A stretch of DNA of 64,000 nt from Azospira restricta. GTDB lineage: Bacteria > Pseudomonadota > Gammaproteobacteria > Burkholderiales > Rhodocyclaceae. The translations under genes and the position numbers were made by a program. The stretch is taken from contig NZ_CP064781.1 in assembly GCF_016858125.1 (NCBI RefSeq), forward strand, positions 2,427,501-2,491,500. The letters are read 5' to 3'. Positions 55,045 through 63,594 of this stretch are shown here, one piece after another. The notes under the pieces are model-generated. The model was not told the DNA's origin. It saw only the letters and a list, made by a program, of their open reading frames with translations, and did no database searches. Each line of letters opens with the position of its first letter. Position 1 is the first letter of the stretch.

Positions 55045-57153
55045 ATGTTTACCGTTGCCAAGAAAAGCTTCGCCTACGGTGCCCACACGGTCACCCTGGA
55101 GACGGGCGAAATCTCCCGCCAGGCCGGCGGGGCGGTCATGGTGTCGATCGACGACACCGTCGTGCTGTGTACCGTGGTCGGTGCCAAGCAGGCCAAGCCG
55201 GGCCAGGACTTCTTCCCGCTGACCGTCGACTACATCGAGAAGACCTACGCCGCCGGCAAGATCCCGGGCGGCTTCTTCAAGCGCGAAGGCCGTCCGTCCG
55301 AGAAGGAGACGCTGACCTCGCGCCTGATCGACCGTCCGATCCGCCCGCTGTTCCCGGAAGGCTTCTACAACGAAGTCCAGGTCGTCGCCACCGTCATGTC
55401 GCTGAACCCGGAAGTGGATCCGGACATCGCCGCGATGATCGGCACCTCGGCCGCGCTGGCGATCTCCGGCATCCCGTTTGACGGCCCGATCGGCGCCGCC
55501 CGCGTCGGCTACATCGACGGCCAGTACGTGCTCAACCCGACGCTGTCGCAGCTCAAGACCTCGCAGCTCGACCTCGTCGTCGCCGGTACGCAGGCTGCGG
55601 TGCTGATGGTCGAGTCGGAGGCCAAGGAGCTCTCCGAAGACGTCATGCTCGGCGCCGTCGTCTTCGGCCACACCGAGATGCAGAAGGTCATCAACGCGAT
55701 CAACGAACTGGTCGAGGAAGCCGGCAAGCCCGAGTGGGACTGGCAGGCCCCGGCCAAGGACGAGGCGCTGATCGCCCGCCTGAACGAACTGGTCAAGGCC
55801 AAGGTCGAGGAAGCCTACAGCATCACCTCGAAGCAGGCGCGCAGCCAGCGGCTGAAGGAAATCGCCGCCGAAGCCGTCGCCGCGCTGGCGACCGGCGAGG
55901 AGGGCGCGCCGGACGCGAACACCGTCGGCGACTACTTCTTCGCGCTCGAAGCCGCCACCGTCCGTGGCCGCATCCTGTCCGGCGAGCCGCGCATCGACGG
56001 CCGCGACACGCGCACCGTGCGCCCGATCGCGATCCGCAGCGGCGTGCTGCCGCGCACCCACGGTTCGGCGCTGTTCACCCGCGGCGAGACGCAGGCGCTG
56101 GTCGTCGCCACGCTGGGTACCGGCCGTGACGAGCAGATCATCGACGCGCTGGCCGGCGAATACCGCGAGCGCTTCATGCTGCACTACAACATGCCCCCGT
56201 ACGCCACCGGCGAATGCGGTCGCGTCGGCACGCCGAAGCGTCGCGAGATCGGCCACGGCCGCCTCGCCAAGCGCGCGCTGATCGCCGTGCTGCCGCCGGC
56301 CGACGAGTTTTCGTACTCGATGCGCGTCGTCTCGGAAATCACCGAGTCGAACGGCTCGTCGTCGATGGCCTCGGTCTGCGGTGGCTCGCTGGCGCTGATG
56401 GACGCGGGCGTGCCGCTGAAGTCGCACGTCGCCGGCATCGCCATGGGCCTGATCAAGGAAGGCAACCGCTTCGCGGTGCTGACCGACATCCTCGGCGACG
56501 AGGACCACCTCGGCGACATGGACTTCAAGGTGGCCGGTACCCGCGGCGGCGTCACCGCGCTGCAGATGGACATCAAGATCCAGGGCATCACCAAGGAAAT
56601 CATGAAGGTCGCGCTGGATCAGGCCAAGGACGCCCGCATGCACATCCTCGGCCAGATGGAAGGCTCGATGTCCGGCGTCGGCGAACTGTCGGCCTACGCG
56701 CCGCGCCTGTACGTGATGAAGATCAATCCGGAGAAGATCCGCGACGTGATCGGCAAGGGTGGTGCGGTGATCCGCGCGATCACCGAGGAAACCGGTACGA
56801 CGATCGACATCCAGGACGACGGCACGATCACCATCGCCTCGACCTCCGGCGAAGCCGCCGATGCCGCCAAGAAGCGCATCAGCGACATCACCGCCGAAGT
56901 CGAAGTGGGCAAGATCTATGAAGGCACCGTGCTGAAGCTGCTCGACTTCGGCGCCATCGTCAGCATCATGCCGGGCCGCGATGGCCTGCTGCACATCTCG
57001 CAGATCGCCAACGAGCGCGTCGAGAAGGTCTCCGACAAGCTGCAGGAAGGCCAGCAGGTGCGCGTCAAGGTGCTGGAAGCGGACGAGAAGGGTCGCGTCC
57101 GTCTGTCGATGAAGGCGGTCGCCGCCGAAGCCGCGGAAGCGCCGCAAGCCTGA
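55045..57153 (+). CDS. pnp: Polyribonucleotide nucleotidyltransferase
   Basis: A 702-residue PNPase, the phosphorolytic 3'-5' exoribonuclease of the RNA degradosome. Two RNase PH domains with an alpha-helical linker ([20 protein letters not shown] in the first; [20 protein letters not shown] and the catalytic-region [20 protein letters not shown] in the second) are followed by a KH domain ([20 protein letters not shown]) and an S1 domain ([20 protein letters not shown]). AAAGAAAGGA precedes the ATG. Confidence 0.97.
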   Translation: MFTVAKKSFAYGAHTVTLETGEISRQAGGAVMVSIDDTVVLCTVVGAKQAKPGQDFFPLTVDYIEKTYAAGKIPGGFFKREGRPSEKETLTSRLIDRPIRPLFPEGFYNEVQVVATVMSLNPEVDPDIAAMIGTSAALAISGIPFDGPIGAARVGYIDGQYVLNPTLSQLKTSQLDLVVAGTQAAVLMVESEAKELSEDVMLGAVVFGHTEMQKVINAINELVEEAGKPEWDWQAPAKDEALIARLNELVKAKVEEAYSITSKQARSQRLKEIAAEAVAALATGEEGAPDANTVGDYFFALEAATVRGRILSGEPRIDGRDTRTVRPIAIRSGVLPRTHGSALFTRGETQALVVATLGTGRDEQIIDALAGEYRERFMLHYNMPPYATGECGRVGTPKRREIGHGRLAKRALIAVLPPADEFSYSMRVVSEITESNGSSSMASVCGGSLALMDAGVPLKSHVAGIAMGLIKEGNRFAVLTDILGDEDHLGDMDFKVAGTRGGVTALQMDIKIQGITKEIMKVALDQAKDARMHILGQMEGSMSGVGELSAYAPRLYVMKINPEKIRDVIGKGGAVIRAITEETGTTIDIQDDGTITIASTSGEAADAAKKRISDITAEVEVGKIYEGTVLKLLDFGAIVSIMPGRDGLLHISQIANERVEKVSDKLQEGQQVRVKVLEADEKGRVRLSMKAVAAEAAEAPQA

Positions 57154-57170
57154 GGCCGTTTCCGGGCAAC

Positions 57171-57202
57171 AAAAAAGGACGCCGCGGCGTCCTTTTTTTT
57201 TT
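57171..57202. terminator. Bidirectional terminator between pnp and dksA
   Basis: AAAAAAGGACGCC (57171-57183), GC, then GGCGTCC (57186-57192) and a run of ten T. It serves pnp on the plus strand and, through the A-tract, dksA on the minus strand. Confidence 0.92.
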
Positions 57203-57247
57203 GTGGCTGCTCCGGCGTGCCGGGGCGGGCGCCGGAGCGACGGGCGA

Positions 57248-57673
57248 TTACTTGGCGACCTGGCGCTCGCGCAGTTCTTCCAGCGTCTTGCAGTCGATGC
57301 ACAGCGTCGCCGTCGGGCGCGCTTCCAGGCGCTTGATGCCGATCTCGACGCCACACTTGTCGCAGTAGCCGTAGTCGCCCTCGTCGATGCGGCCGAGCGT
57401 CTCGTCGATCTTCTTGATCAGCTTGCGCTCGCGGTCGCGGTTCCTGAGCTCGATCGCCATGTCGGTTTCCTGGCTGGCGCGGTCGTTCGGGTCGGCGAAG
57501 ACCGTGGCCTCGTCCTGCATCGTATGCACCGTGCGATCGATATCCTCCGACAGCTCCTGCTTCAGCGTTTCCAGGATCTTGCGGAAATGCGTGAGCTGCT
57601 TGGTGTTCATGTACTCCTCGCCCTTCTTCGGGACGTAGGGCGTGAAATGTTTATGGAGCAGTTCTTCAGCCAT
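57248..57673 (-). CDS. dksA: RNA polymerase-binding factor DksA
   Basis: A 141-residue DksA. The coiled-coil region (residues about 25-90) carries the tip aspartates in [13 protein letters not shown]. The four-cysteine zinc finger is CDKCG and CIDCK (about residues 104-128). With ppGpp (made by RelA, also in the window) it resets transcription initiation in the stringent response. Confidence 0.96.
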   Translation of the reverse strand: MAEELLHKHFTPYVPKKGEEYMNTKQLTHFRKILETLKQELSEDIDRTVHTMQDEATVFADPNDRASQETDMAIELRNRDRERKLIKKIDETLGRIDEGDYGYCDKCGVEIGIKRLEARPTATLCIDCKTLEELRERQVAK

Positions 57674-57717
57674 TTTTTGGGGATCTTTCGGAGTGCGTCC
57701 GTTTTGGAAAAGCTGCT

Positions 57718-57746
57718 TTAATAGCAGAAATAGAGTGGGGGTGCAA
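57718..57746 (-). promoter_or_regulatory. Putative dksA promoter
   Basis: On the minus strand: TTGCAC (57746-57741), 17 bases, TATTAA (57723-57718). A short leader of about 38 bases would precede the dksA ATG. Confidence 0.45.
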
Positions 57747-57784
57747 GCCAGCGCCGGGGAAAGAGAAATTCCGATGTTTTGCGA

Positions 57785-57813
57785 TTGACCGGCCCCGCCT
57801 CACTCTCTATAAT
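57785..57813 (+). promoter_or_regulatory. Sigma-70 promoter of the tRNA Pro-Arg-His operon
   Basis: TTGACC (57785-57790), 17 bases, TATAAT (57808-57813), followed by a GC-rich discriminator (GCGCGC) as in stringently controlled stable-RNA promoters. It lies 11 bases upstream of tRNA-Pro. Confidence 0.88.
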
Positions 57814-57824
57814 GCGCGCTTCCT

Positions 57825-57901
57825 CGGGGCGTAGCGCAGCCTGGTAGCGCATCTGCTTTGGGAGCAGAGGGTCGTGAGTTCGAATCCCACCGCCCCGACC
57901 A
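57825..57901 (+). tRNA. tRNA-Pro (TGG)
   Basis: A 77-base cloverleaf with encoded CCA. Acceptor CGGGGCG/CGCCCCG, anticodon arm CTGCTTTGGGAGCAG with anticodon TGG, T-arm GTGAGTTCGAATCCCAC. Confidence 0.97.
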
Positions 57902-57972
57902 GATTCGTAGCAGTTGTACCTGGCAAGCAGTATCCGAGCAAGACAGCAGTATCGTCTGGAGAGATTTGACCC

Positions 57973-58049
57973 GCGCCCGTAGCTCAACCGGATAGAGCAC
58001 CGGCCTTCTAAGCCGGGGGTTGTGAGTTCGAGTCTCGCCGGGCGCGCCA
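57973..58049 (+). tRNA. tRNA-Arg (TCT)
   Basis: A 77-base cloverleaf with CCA. Acceptor GCGCCCG/CGGGCGC, anticodon loop CTTCTAA giving TCT. Second gene of the operon. Confidence 0.97.
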
Positions 58050-58056
58050 AGACAGC

Positions 58057-58133
58057 GGCGGCATTAGCTCAGTCGGTAGAGCACTGGATTGTGATTCCAG
58101 GTGTCACCGGTTCGATCCCGGTATGTCGCCCCA
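58057..58133 (+). tRNA. tRNA-His (GTG), probable island attachment site
   Basis: A 77-base cloverleaf with the extra 5' G typical of tRNA-His (G-1 pairs with C73), anticodon loop TTGTGAT (GTG) and CCA. An integrase gene ends 49 bases downstream, so the 3' half of this gene is the likely attB of the island. No second copy of the 3' end is seen in the rest of the window. Confidence 0.95.
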
Positions 58134-58140
58134 CCATGAA

Positions 58141-58170
58141 ACCCCGCAGCCGCAAGGCTTGCGGGGTTTT
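58141..58170 (+). terminator. Terminator of the tRNA Pro-Arg-His operon
   Basis: ACCCCGCA (58141-58148) pairs with TGCGGGGT (58160-58167), with an inner GCC-GCAA-GGC hairpin, then a T-run. It lies between tRNA-His and the integrase gene end. Confidence 0.88.
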
Positions 58171-58181
58171 TTCTTTCCGTC

Positions 58182-59402
58182 CTATGCCACCGCCTTCTTG
58201 TCGCCTGCGTGAGTTTTGCGTGACTTCGCATTGCTCACGATCAGCGTCAGCGTCGGCGCATCCTCTTGGCTGAAGCATACCCGCTCGGCCGCATCGATCA
58301 GTTCCTTGATCTCGGCTGCCGAGTAATGGGTCGTCACCGACCCATTGGTATGGCCCAGCAGCACCTGGCGGGTTTCGAACGCGATGCCGGCGGCGCGCAT
58401 TCGTCTGCCGTAAGTATGCTTCAGGTCATGCACTCGGACGTACTTGAAACCTTCAGGGGCTTCCTTGCCGATTTCGTCCCGATACCGCTCCGCAGCCCGT
58501 TTCCGCCCATTCCTCCATCCGGAGTTGTTCAGCCGGTGCCGCGGTCCTACCTTGCCGCCTTTCAATTTCGGCGACGGAAACACGTAGCAGTCATCTTTTC
58601 CGCGCTGCCCGTCGATGACGGATTTAGCCACACTGTTCATGACGATCAGGTGATCCTCTCCGTTCTTCACGCCAGCTGCTTCGCTTCTGCCGCCGAAGTC
58701 GGCCGGCACCACAAAGACAGACGTTCCGAGTTCTGGAATTGGAACTTCCCAATCCCATTGCAGCTTGCACGGCTCCTGCTCACGCGCGCCACTGTTTAGC
58801 AGAAACAGGGCGATTTTCGCTATTTCGCCATCCATCTCAGACAGCAGTAACTTCTGCTCGGCCCACGACAGCGGGTAGGCCTGTCGTTTGTCGGTCTCCG
58901 GCAGCTTGTCGATGATCGGGGCTTCCGCTAACCACGTCTGCCCGTTCTCATCTCGCCACCGGCGCGCCGCTTGTTTCAGAATGCGCGCGACCGTGTCGAG
59001 AATGATGTTGATGCTGCGAGCCTTCAGGCCAGTCTTTTTCTTGGCGCCTTTCTCGGCGAGCGCCTTCTTCATGGGCTCGAGCGTTTCGCTGTAGATGCGA
59101 TCGATGGCGGTCTCCCCGATGAACGGATCGGCCTGCTTGATCGCCAGCACTTCACGCGCGATTCCCCGCTTGTGCGCGTTCTCTTCCACGTACCGCAATG
59201 CGGCCTCGCGGAAGGTGCGCTTCTGGCGTTCGCCGAGCAGCGCACCGCGCCGGATTTCGGCCTCCCGGGTGGCTAGGAACGTTTCCGCGAGTTGGCGATT
59301 GTTCGATCCAGTGCGTTTGAAAATGCGCTGGCCGAGGACAACTTTGTCGATGATCCACGTTCCGTCTTCCGCCTGGCGGATGCCGGTTGAGCGTCTTGGC
59401 AT
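58182..59402 (-). CDS. Tyrosine-type site-specific integrase
   Basis: A 406-residue phage-type integrase. N-terminal DNA-binding and SAM-like core-binding parts span about 1-180. The catalytic domain has the first Arg in LLNSGAREQEPCKLQW, the HxxK/R box as RVHDLKHTYGRRMRAAG, and the final H...Y as LLGHTNGSVTTHYSAAEI (tyrosine near residue 360). CAGGAGGAATC precedes the ATG. It points toward tRNA-His, the usual arrangement for an element integrated at that tRNA. GC content is lower than the core genes nearby. Confidence 0.93.
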   Translation of the reverse strand: MPRRSTGIRQAEDGTWIIDKVVLGQRIFKRTGSNNRQLAETFLATREAEIRRGALLGERQKRTFREAALRYVEENAHKRGIAREVLAIKQADPFIGETAIDRIYSETLEPMKKALAEKGAKKKTGLKARSINIILDTVARILKQAARRWRDENGQTWLAEAPIIDKLPETDKRQAYPLSWAEQKLLLSEMDGEIAKIALFLLNSGAREQEPCKLQWDWEVPIPELGTSVFVVPADFGGRSEAAGVKNGEDHLIVMNSVAKSVIDGQRGKDDCYVFPSPKLKGGKVGPRHRLNNSGWRNGRKRAAERYRDEIGKEAPEGFKYVRVHDLKHTYGRRMRAAGIAFETRQVLLGHTNGSVTTHYSAAEIKELIDAAERVCFSQEDAPTLTLIVSNAKSRKTHAGDKKAVA

Positions 59403-59719
59403 GATTCCTCCTGAGTATCTGTCGATGCACCAGGACGCCCGTTGCGGCGTTTAATTTCCTCCCAGATACGGTCTAGGTCAATCCGGTCGTAGCAGACGGT
59501 GCGGTGTCCCCATTTGACCGGGACTAACTTCGGCTTGACGAATTTGTTAAACCGGTTGCGGTCGATTCCAAGGTACGCCGGCGCTTCTTTTGCACGGATT
59601 CCGCGAGGTAGCAGGGTTACTTGCTGCAGGAGCGGGGCTCTCAACATTTCAAAATTTCCGCCACAGCGAGGATGGCGTTCGGCGCTCGATTCGTTCGAAT
59701 TTTGCTTTTTTGTTGCCAT
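59273..59719 (-). CDS. AlpA/excisionase-like DNA-binding protein
   Basis: A 148-residue protein if started at 59719 (MATKKQNSNESS); an ATG at 59824 would add 35 residues and one at 59647 would shorten it. The central part, GIRAKEAPAYLGIDRNRFNK then FVKPKLVPVKWGHRTVCYDR, looks like a MerR/AlpA-type helix-turn-helix with its short wing. The C-terminal tail overlaps the integrase start by 130 bases in another frame. Such genes next to integrases often act as excisionases or regulators of excision; this is inference. Confidence 0.6.
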   Translation of the reverse strand: MATKKQNSNESSAERHPRCGGNFEMLRAPLLQQVTLLPRGIRAKEAPAYLGIDRNRFNKFVKPKLVPVKWGHRTVCYDRIDLDRIWEEIKRRNGRPGASTDTQEESCQDAQPASARRKTERGSSTKLSSASAFSNALDRTIANSRKRS

Positions 59720-59824
59720 CTTTGCTTCGCTGTTGAAAAAATAATCCACGTAGATCAGTCTGCAGAACACCACTACGGCGCGGCTGAGCACCGCGTCGCT
59801 TAAGTTTGCTGGACGCCCAGACAT

Positions 59825-60193
59825 TTCGTGTGACGCAATCTCAGGATAGCGACCGAGGGACGCAGATAATGAGAGAAACGCGACATCGGAGGACGCGTTT
59901 CGACAATCGTTAATTCCGCTTAGTATTGTTCGGCTCGCATGTGGAGCCTCTTTCTGGCATTGGGGGGCTGCTAATAAGGTGGCATCGCCTTCTGAAAGCC
60001 GCCATCAAGATATGTACAGACCCATATGCAAGTGTGCAGCCACATGAATAGTGATCGAAGTACAGAACTACCTTGGACGCTGAAATCACATCCACGCCCT
60101 CGTTGATAAACCCGGAAGAGTTACCTCGGGAAACGGGAGGGCGGAATTCGGAGCCCAAAATGCGCCGGCCCAAACATGTCAGTAGCGCCAGTC
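59825..60193. other. Gap before the IS element
   Basis: About 370 bases with no convincing gene. A minus-strand frame enters from the IS boundary and runs to a stop at 59910 (it contains VISASKVVLYFDHYSCGCTL); this might be the tail of a gene cut by the IS, but nothing is recognised in it. Confidence 0.4.
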
Positions 60194-60260
60194 TGACCTG
60201 CCCGGCGATTTTCGGACCAGCTGAAACTTGAGAAGATGGCTTCCTTGAAGAAAGGGAGTC

Positions 60261-60524
60261 ATGAGAAAGAGCCGATTTACGGAAGCGCAGACCGTCGCGA
60301 TCCTGCGTGAAGCGGACAAGAGTTCGGTTGCCGAAGTAGCGAAGAAACACGGCATCAGCGAACAAACGATCTACAGCTGGCGGCAGCGCTTCGGTTCGAT
60401 GAATGCCGATGAAGTGAAACGGCTGCGGCAGCTTGAGCAGGAAAATGCCCGGCTGAAGAAGCTGCTGGCCGAACGTGATCTCGAAGTCGAGATCATGAAG
60501 GAGATCAACGCAAAAAAATGGTGA
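60261..60524 (+). CDS. IS3-family transposase OrfA
   Basis: An 87-residue protein: helix-turn-helix (RFTEAQTVAILREADKSSVA, then EVAKKHGISEQTIYSWRQRF) followed by a leucine-zipper-like stretch (LRQLEQENARLKKLLAERDL). It ends in an A7 run, from which a -1 shift would fuse it to OrfB. AAGAAAGGGAGTC precedes the ATG. Confidence 0.93.
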   Translation: MRKSRFTEAQTVAILREADKSSVAEVAKKHGISEQTIYSWRQRFGSMNADEVKRLRQLEQENARLKKLLAERDLEVEIMKEINAKKW

Positions 60525-61372
60525 GCGCACCCGCCCGGCGCCGGCAGGCAGAGTACGCCAAGGGGCGTGGCCTGTCGGAGCGGAAAGCGTGTGCGCTGAC
60601 CCGTACGGCGAGATCGGCGCTCCGTTACGAATCACGCATGCAGAAGAAGGACGCACCGGCACTGGCGGCCATGCGCATCCTATCGGCACAGTACCCACGA
60701 TACGGCTACCGGCGCATTCAGGTCTTTCTCGAACGCCAGGGGCAGCGGATGAGTACTGACCGGGCTTGGCGCCTGTGGCGCAAGGCAGGGTTGCAGGTGC
60801 CGCGGAAGCGGCCAAGAAAGCGGATTGCGCTGTCTCGCCCCCGGCCGCAAGCGCCGCTTGCAGCCGGGCAGGTATGGGCTTACGACTTCGTATTCGACGC
60901 CTGCGCCAACGGTCAGCAGCTGAAGTGTCTGACAGTCGTCGATGAATACACGCGAGAGAGCCTGGCGATCGATGTCGCCGGTTCGATTCGTTCCGGGAGA
61001 GTGATCGAGGTGCTGTCACAACTCATCAGCACGCACGGTGCGCCCAAGATTCTGCGCTCGGACAACGGCCCCGAATTCGTTTCCCGGGCGCTGCTGCGCT
61101 GGGCGGCCAACGAGAATCTCGACATGGCACTGATCGACCCCGGCAAGCCGTGGCAGAACGGTATGGCAGAAAGCTTCAACGGCAAGTTCCGGGATGAATG
61201 CCTGTCGATGGAGTGGTTCAGGAACCGAACGGAAGCCAAGGTCGTAATCGATCAATGGCGTCAGCATTACAATGAAATCCGTCCGCATTCGAGCCTGGGC
61301 AACCAGACTCCGGCGGCATTCAAGAAGCAGTGTCTTTCAACCACCAAACCGGGAGCCATTTTCCAGGAATGA
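60518..61372 (+). CDS. IS3-family transposase OrfB (DDE integrase)
   Basis: A 284-residue DDE transposase in the -1 frame relative to OrfA. Catalytic acids: first Asp in VWAYDFVFDAC, second in ILRSDNGPEFVS, Glu in FNGKFRDECLS. HTH_21 segment YPRYGYRRIQVFLERQGQRM at the N-terminus. Starts with ATG overlapping the end of OrfA; probably expressed as an OrfAB fusion through frameshifting. Intact. Confidence 0.93.
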   Translation: MVSAPARRRQAEYAKGRGLSERKACALTRTARSALRYESRMQKKDAPALAAMRILSAQYPRYGYRRIQVFLERQGQRMSTDRAWRLWRKAGLQVPRKRPRKRIALSRPRPQAPLAAGQVWAYDFVFDACANGQQLKCLTVVDEYTRESLAIDVAGSIRSGRVIEVLSQLISTHGAPKILRSDNGPEFVSRALLRWAANENLDMALIDPGKPWQNGMAESFNGKFRDECLSMEWFRNRTEAKVVIDQWRQHYNEIRPHSSLGNQTPAAFKKQCLSTTKPGAIFQE

Positions 61373-61398
61373 GTGGCCCGAAGAATTCAGGCAGGTCA

Positions 61399-61845
61399 CC
61401 CCTGATCCCACCTATAAGCGCAGAGATTCAGCGGCGTCCCGTAATCCATCAGCCAATCCCACCTATATAGGTGGGATTGGACCCCAGATCCCACCTACGA
61501 ACCATCAACTCGGTCAATTGTCATTTCTGTTCCGCGGAGCCGAAGTCGCATAGCAATCCCACCTATAAGGTGGGATCAGACCCCCGATCCCACCTACAGA
61601 CAAGCCCGAAATTACCTGTGCGCTGGAGTCGGTAACGCCGCATTTTGTTGCAGCCTCGCCCCACACGTTCAGCGAGCTGTCCCACCTATATAGGTGGGAT
61701 TGGACCCCTGATCCCACCTGCGAACGAGCCCCAAAAACCTCTCGCCGGGGCCGGTAACACAGAATATGTTTTGCCTTTGCGCTCTCGATCAGCCGTCCCA
61801 CCTACATAGGTGGGATCAGGGGAGCAATCCCACCTATAGGGCTCA
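61399..61845. repeat. Array of five palindrome-plus-half-site units
   Basis: Nine copies of TCCCACCTA (or one-base variant) lie at 61406, 61457, 61489, 61557, 61588, 61680, 61712, 61796 and 61828. Four of them (61457, 61557, 61680, 61796) open a near-perfect palindrome with TAGGTGGGA; the first is a perfect 28-base palindrome (61453-61480). In each unit a further half-site follows 31-32 bases after the palindrome start. Units start 100, 123 and 116 bases apart. The first unit keeps only its trailing half-site because the IS element ends at 61398. The spacers of units 3 and 4 can be aligned but have diverged far more than the palindromes. Confidence 0.9.
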
Positions 61846-62444
61846 GAGTGCGAGGTGAACAACACCAAACAAGCCAAGGGATACGATTGATGCGCCCGGC
61901 TGAATCCGGGCCAGTGACTTGGATGCGCATATCGCTGCGTGAGTAGTTGAAATATCCCAAGAACCTGCCATGAAAGCGGTTGGCCATTGGGAATATGTTA
62001 AATAACTGTTCCGACCATGCGGGAGCTCACCAGTTCGTAAATCAAGCTCATTTTGATACATAAATTTGCCAAGATACATTGTTCTTGTAACACAAGCATT
62101 TAAGGATTCTCTTATTAATACCAAAGACATATTGACACGTTGTGATACCGTCAGTAGATTCGCCGCTTCCGAATAACAAGAAACAAACAAGACACAAAAA
62201 TCGCCACAGGAGGAGGTGGGGCACCAAAAGCTACTTTGGCTTTTGGAATGCGCCAGTAGGCTCTGCGCCTATCGTTCGACGAAATCGTTTCGCAACGTTT
62301 GTCCTATTCACGGCCCTTCGCCGTGCCTCTTGATTCCTTTGGTCGGGCACATTTGTTTTTGGTGGCCCATTTCTGGGCTGGAGAGCGCCGTCAATTGCCG
62401 CCACTCCGATCTGGAAGAAGGGTTATCCCGCTCTGGGAGGGGCC
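61846..62444. other. AT-richer regulatory stretch between repeat array and adaptor gene
   Basis: About 600 bases without a convincing gene. It contains a strong promoter (separate entry) and a perfect hairpin CCAAAAGC / GCTTTTGG (62224-62246). Short open frames on both strands lack ribosome sites or known features. Confidence 0.5.
62132..62160 (+). promoter_or_regulatory. Sigma-70 promoter for the island secretion genes
   Basis: A perfect -35 TTGACA (62132-62137), 17 bases, TAGATT (62155-62160). It would give a leader of about 275 bases before the adaptor gene, or a small RNA. Confidence 0.65.
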
Positions 62445-63347
62445 GTGCATCTGTTTCACAAGGTTAAGTTTGCATTCCTGGGTTTGGTAAGGGGTATTTT
62501 CCTCACGGCTCTTGGCGGCGCGCAGCTTTGGGCTTCTGCGCATGCGACAGGTTTCGATTGTCTGATCGAGGCGAACCAGCTGATCGAGCTTGCGAGTCCG
62601 GTGAGTGGGCTGCTCGAGAAAGTAACCGTCAAGCGCGGCGACATCGTTCGCAAGGGGCAAATTCTGGCCCAGCTGGAATCACGCGCCGAACAGGCATCTA
62701 CGGAACTCGCGCGTTACAAATCCGAGCAGCTCGGTCCAGTTCGTATGGCAGAAAGCAAGCTCGAATTTTCCAAGCGGAAATTCGTCCGCAGGAAAGACAT
62801 GGCGGCGGAAAAATTGATGTCTCCGCAGGAAAGAGATGATGCCGAAGCCGAATATTCGCTGGCAGAGGCAGAGCTCGTCGTCGCTAAAGACAACAAACAC
62901 TTGGCGCGTATCGAATATCAACAGCAAGGAGCGCTGCTGGCGCTGCGAACGATTCGGAGTCCGTTCGATGGGGTTGTGGTCGACCAGCTTGCCTATCCGG
63001 GTGAAGTTGTCGAACTCGGCTCATCCAGAAAAGCCATTCTCAAAGTCGCGCAGCTCGATCCACTTCGCGTGCACGTAATCCTGCCGAAAGAAGTATTCGG
63101 GAAATTGACGGTCGGTATGTCGGTGGAAGTGACTCCGGAAACGAACGCCAAGGGGCGCTATGCGGCGAAGGTTAGAAGTATCGACAAAGTGATCGATGCG
63201 GCGAGTGGCACCTTTGTTGTTTTCCTCGATCTGCCCAATCCCAAGTTGGAGATTCCCGCAGGGATCAAATGCCGGACTGCTCTGACTGGTATTGAATTGC
63301 CGGCTTCCATGTCCAGAAATAAATCATCGGTATCCGCGAACCAGTAG
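62445..63347 (+). CDS. Periplasmic adaptor protein (HlyD/RND family)
   Basis: A 300-residue adaptor with a GTG start behind GGGAGGGG. A hydrophobic N-terminus (FLGLVRGIFLTALGGAQLWA) ends in a likely signal cleavage near AHA. The lipoyl/barrel-sandwich halves are LIELASPVSGLLEKVTVKRG and IRSPFDGVVVDQLAYPGEVV, separated by a coiled-coil hairpin (about residues 85-165), followed by a beta-barrel. It would link an inner-membrane pump to an outer-membrane channel. No pump gene is in the window. Its position 247 bases before the LEPR-XLL gene suggests a link to export of that protein or to the same surface system. Confidence 0.82.
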   Translation: MHLFHKVKFAFLGLVRGIFLTALGGAQLWASAHATGFDCLIEANQLIELASPVSGLLEKVTVKRGDIVRKGQILAQLESRAEQASTELARYKSEQLGPVRMAESKLEFSKRKFVRRKDMAAEKLMSPQERDDAEAEYSLAEAELVVAKDNKHLARIEYQQQGALLALRTIRSPFDGVVVDQLAYPGEVVELGSSRKAILKVAQLDPLRVHVILPKEVFGKLTVGMSVEVTPETNAKGRYAAKVRSIDKVIDAASGTFVVFLDLPNPKLEIPAGIKCRTALTGIELPASMSRNKSSVSANQ

Positions 63348-63594
63348 GGCCTGAGCGCACAAGGTCCTACTTGATGCACAAAAATTGATGCGTGTTTCAG
63401 CTCCAAATATCGACCGCTCGAATTGCAAGCTGCACGGTGTACTCGTGTCGCTTCTCGTGCGTTCTGAGTGATGCCAAAGGAAAACCACAGAGGGCGGTAG
63501 CAAATTCGTTTTGCTGCCGACCCTGATTCGGAATCATTGACCAGTTACATCCGGCAGAAATGGGTGCCGGCTAATCTTCAGAAGGGGTTTCAAT

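Larger units (their letters stand above)
60194..61398 (+). mobile_element. IS3-family insertion sequence (IS407-like group)
   Basis: A complete 1205-base element. Both ends carry TGACCTGCC (60194-60202; complement at 61390-61398), with partial similarity continuing inwards (TTCGG, CCA). Two overlapping frames encode the orfA and orfB transposase parts, with an A7 slippery run at the junction. No target-site duplication is evident: the flanks read AGTC on the left and CCCC on the right. The right end cuts into the palindromic repeat array. Confidence 0.85.

Noticed and set aside
59910-61019. 369-residue minus-strand frame
   Set aside because: Mostly the antisense of IS3 orfA and orfB; low-complexity, no known features. 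Only its last part outside the IS might be a gene remnant.
61514-61801. Minus-strand 95-residue frame across the repeat array
   Set aside because: It follows the repeats (recurrent YRWD and GGI phrases), has no ribosome site, and the sequence is explained by the palindromes.
61399-61845. CRISPR array
   Set aside because: Repeat spacing is irregular, spacers of units 3 and 4 are related to each other, the repeats are full palindromes, and no cas gene is present.
61399-61845. Integron attC sites
   Set aside because: The half-sites lack the conserved attC core (GTTRRRY) and no cassette-like genes or IntI-type insert are seen; the integrase is phage-like.
62216-62467. 83-residue frame before the adaptor gene
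   Set aside because: The purine-rich GGAGGAGG overlaps its start rather than preceding it, and the product has no recognisable features.
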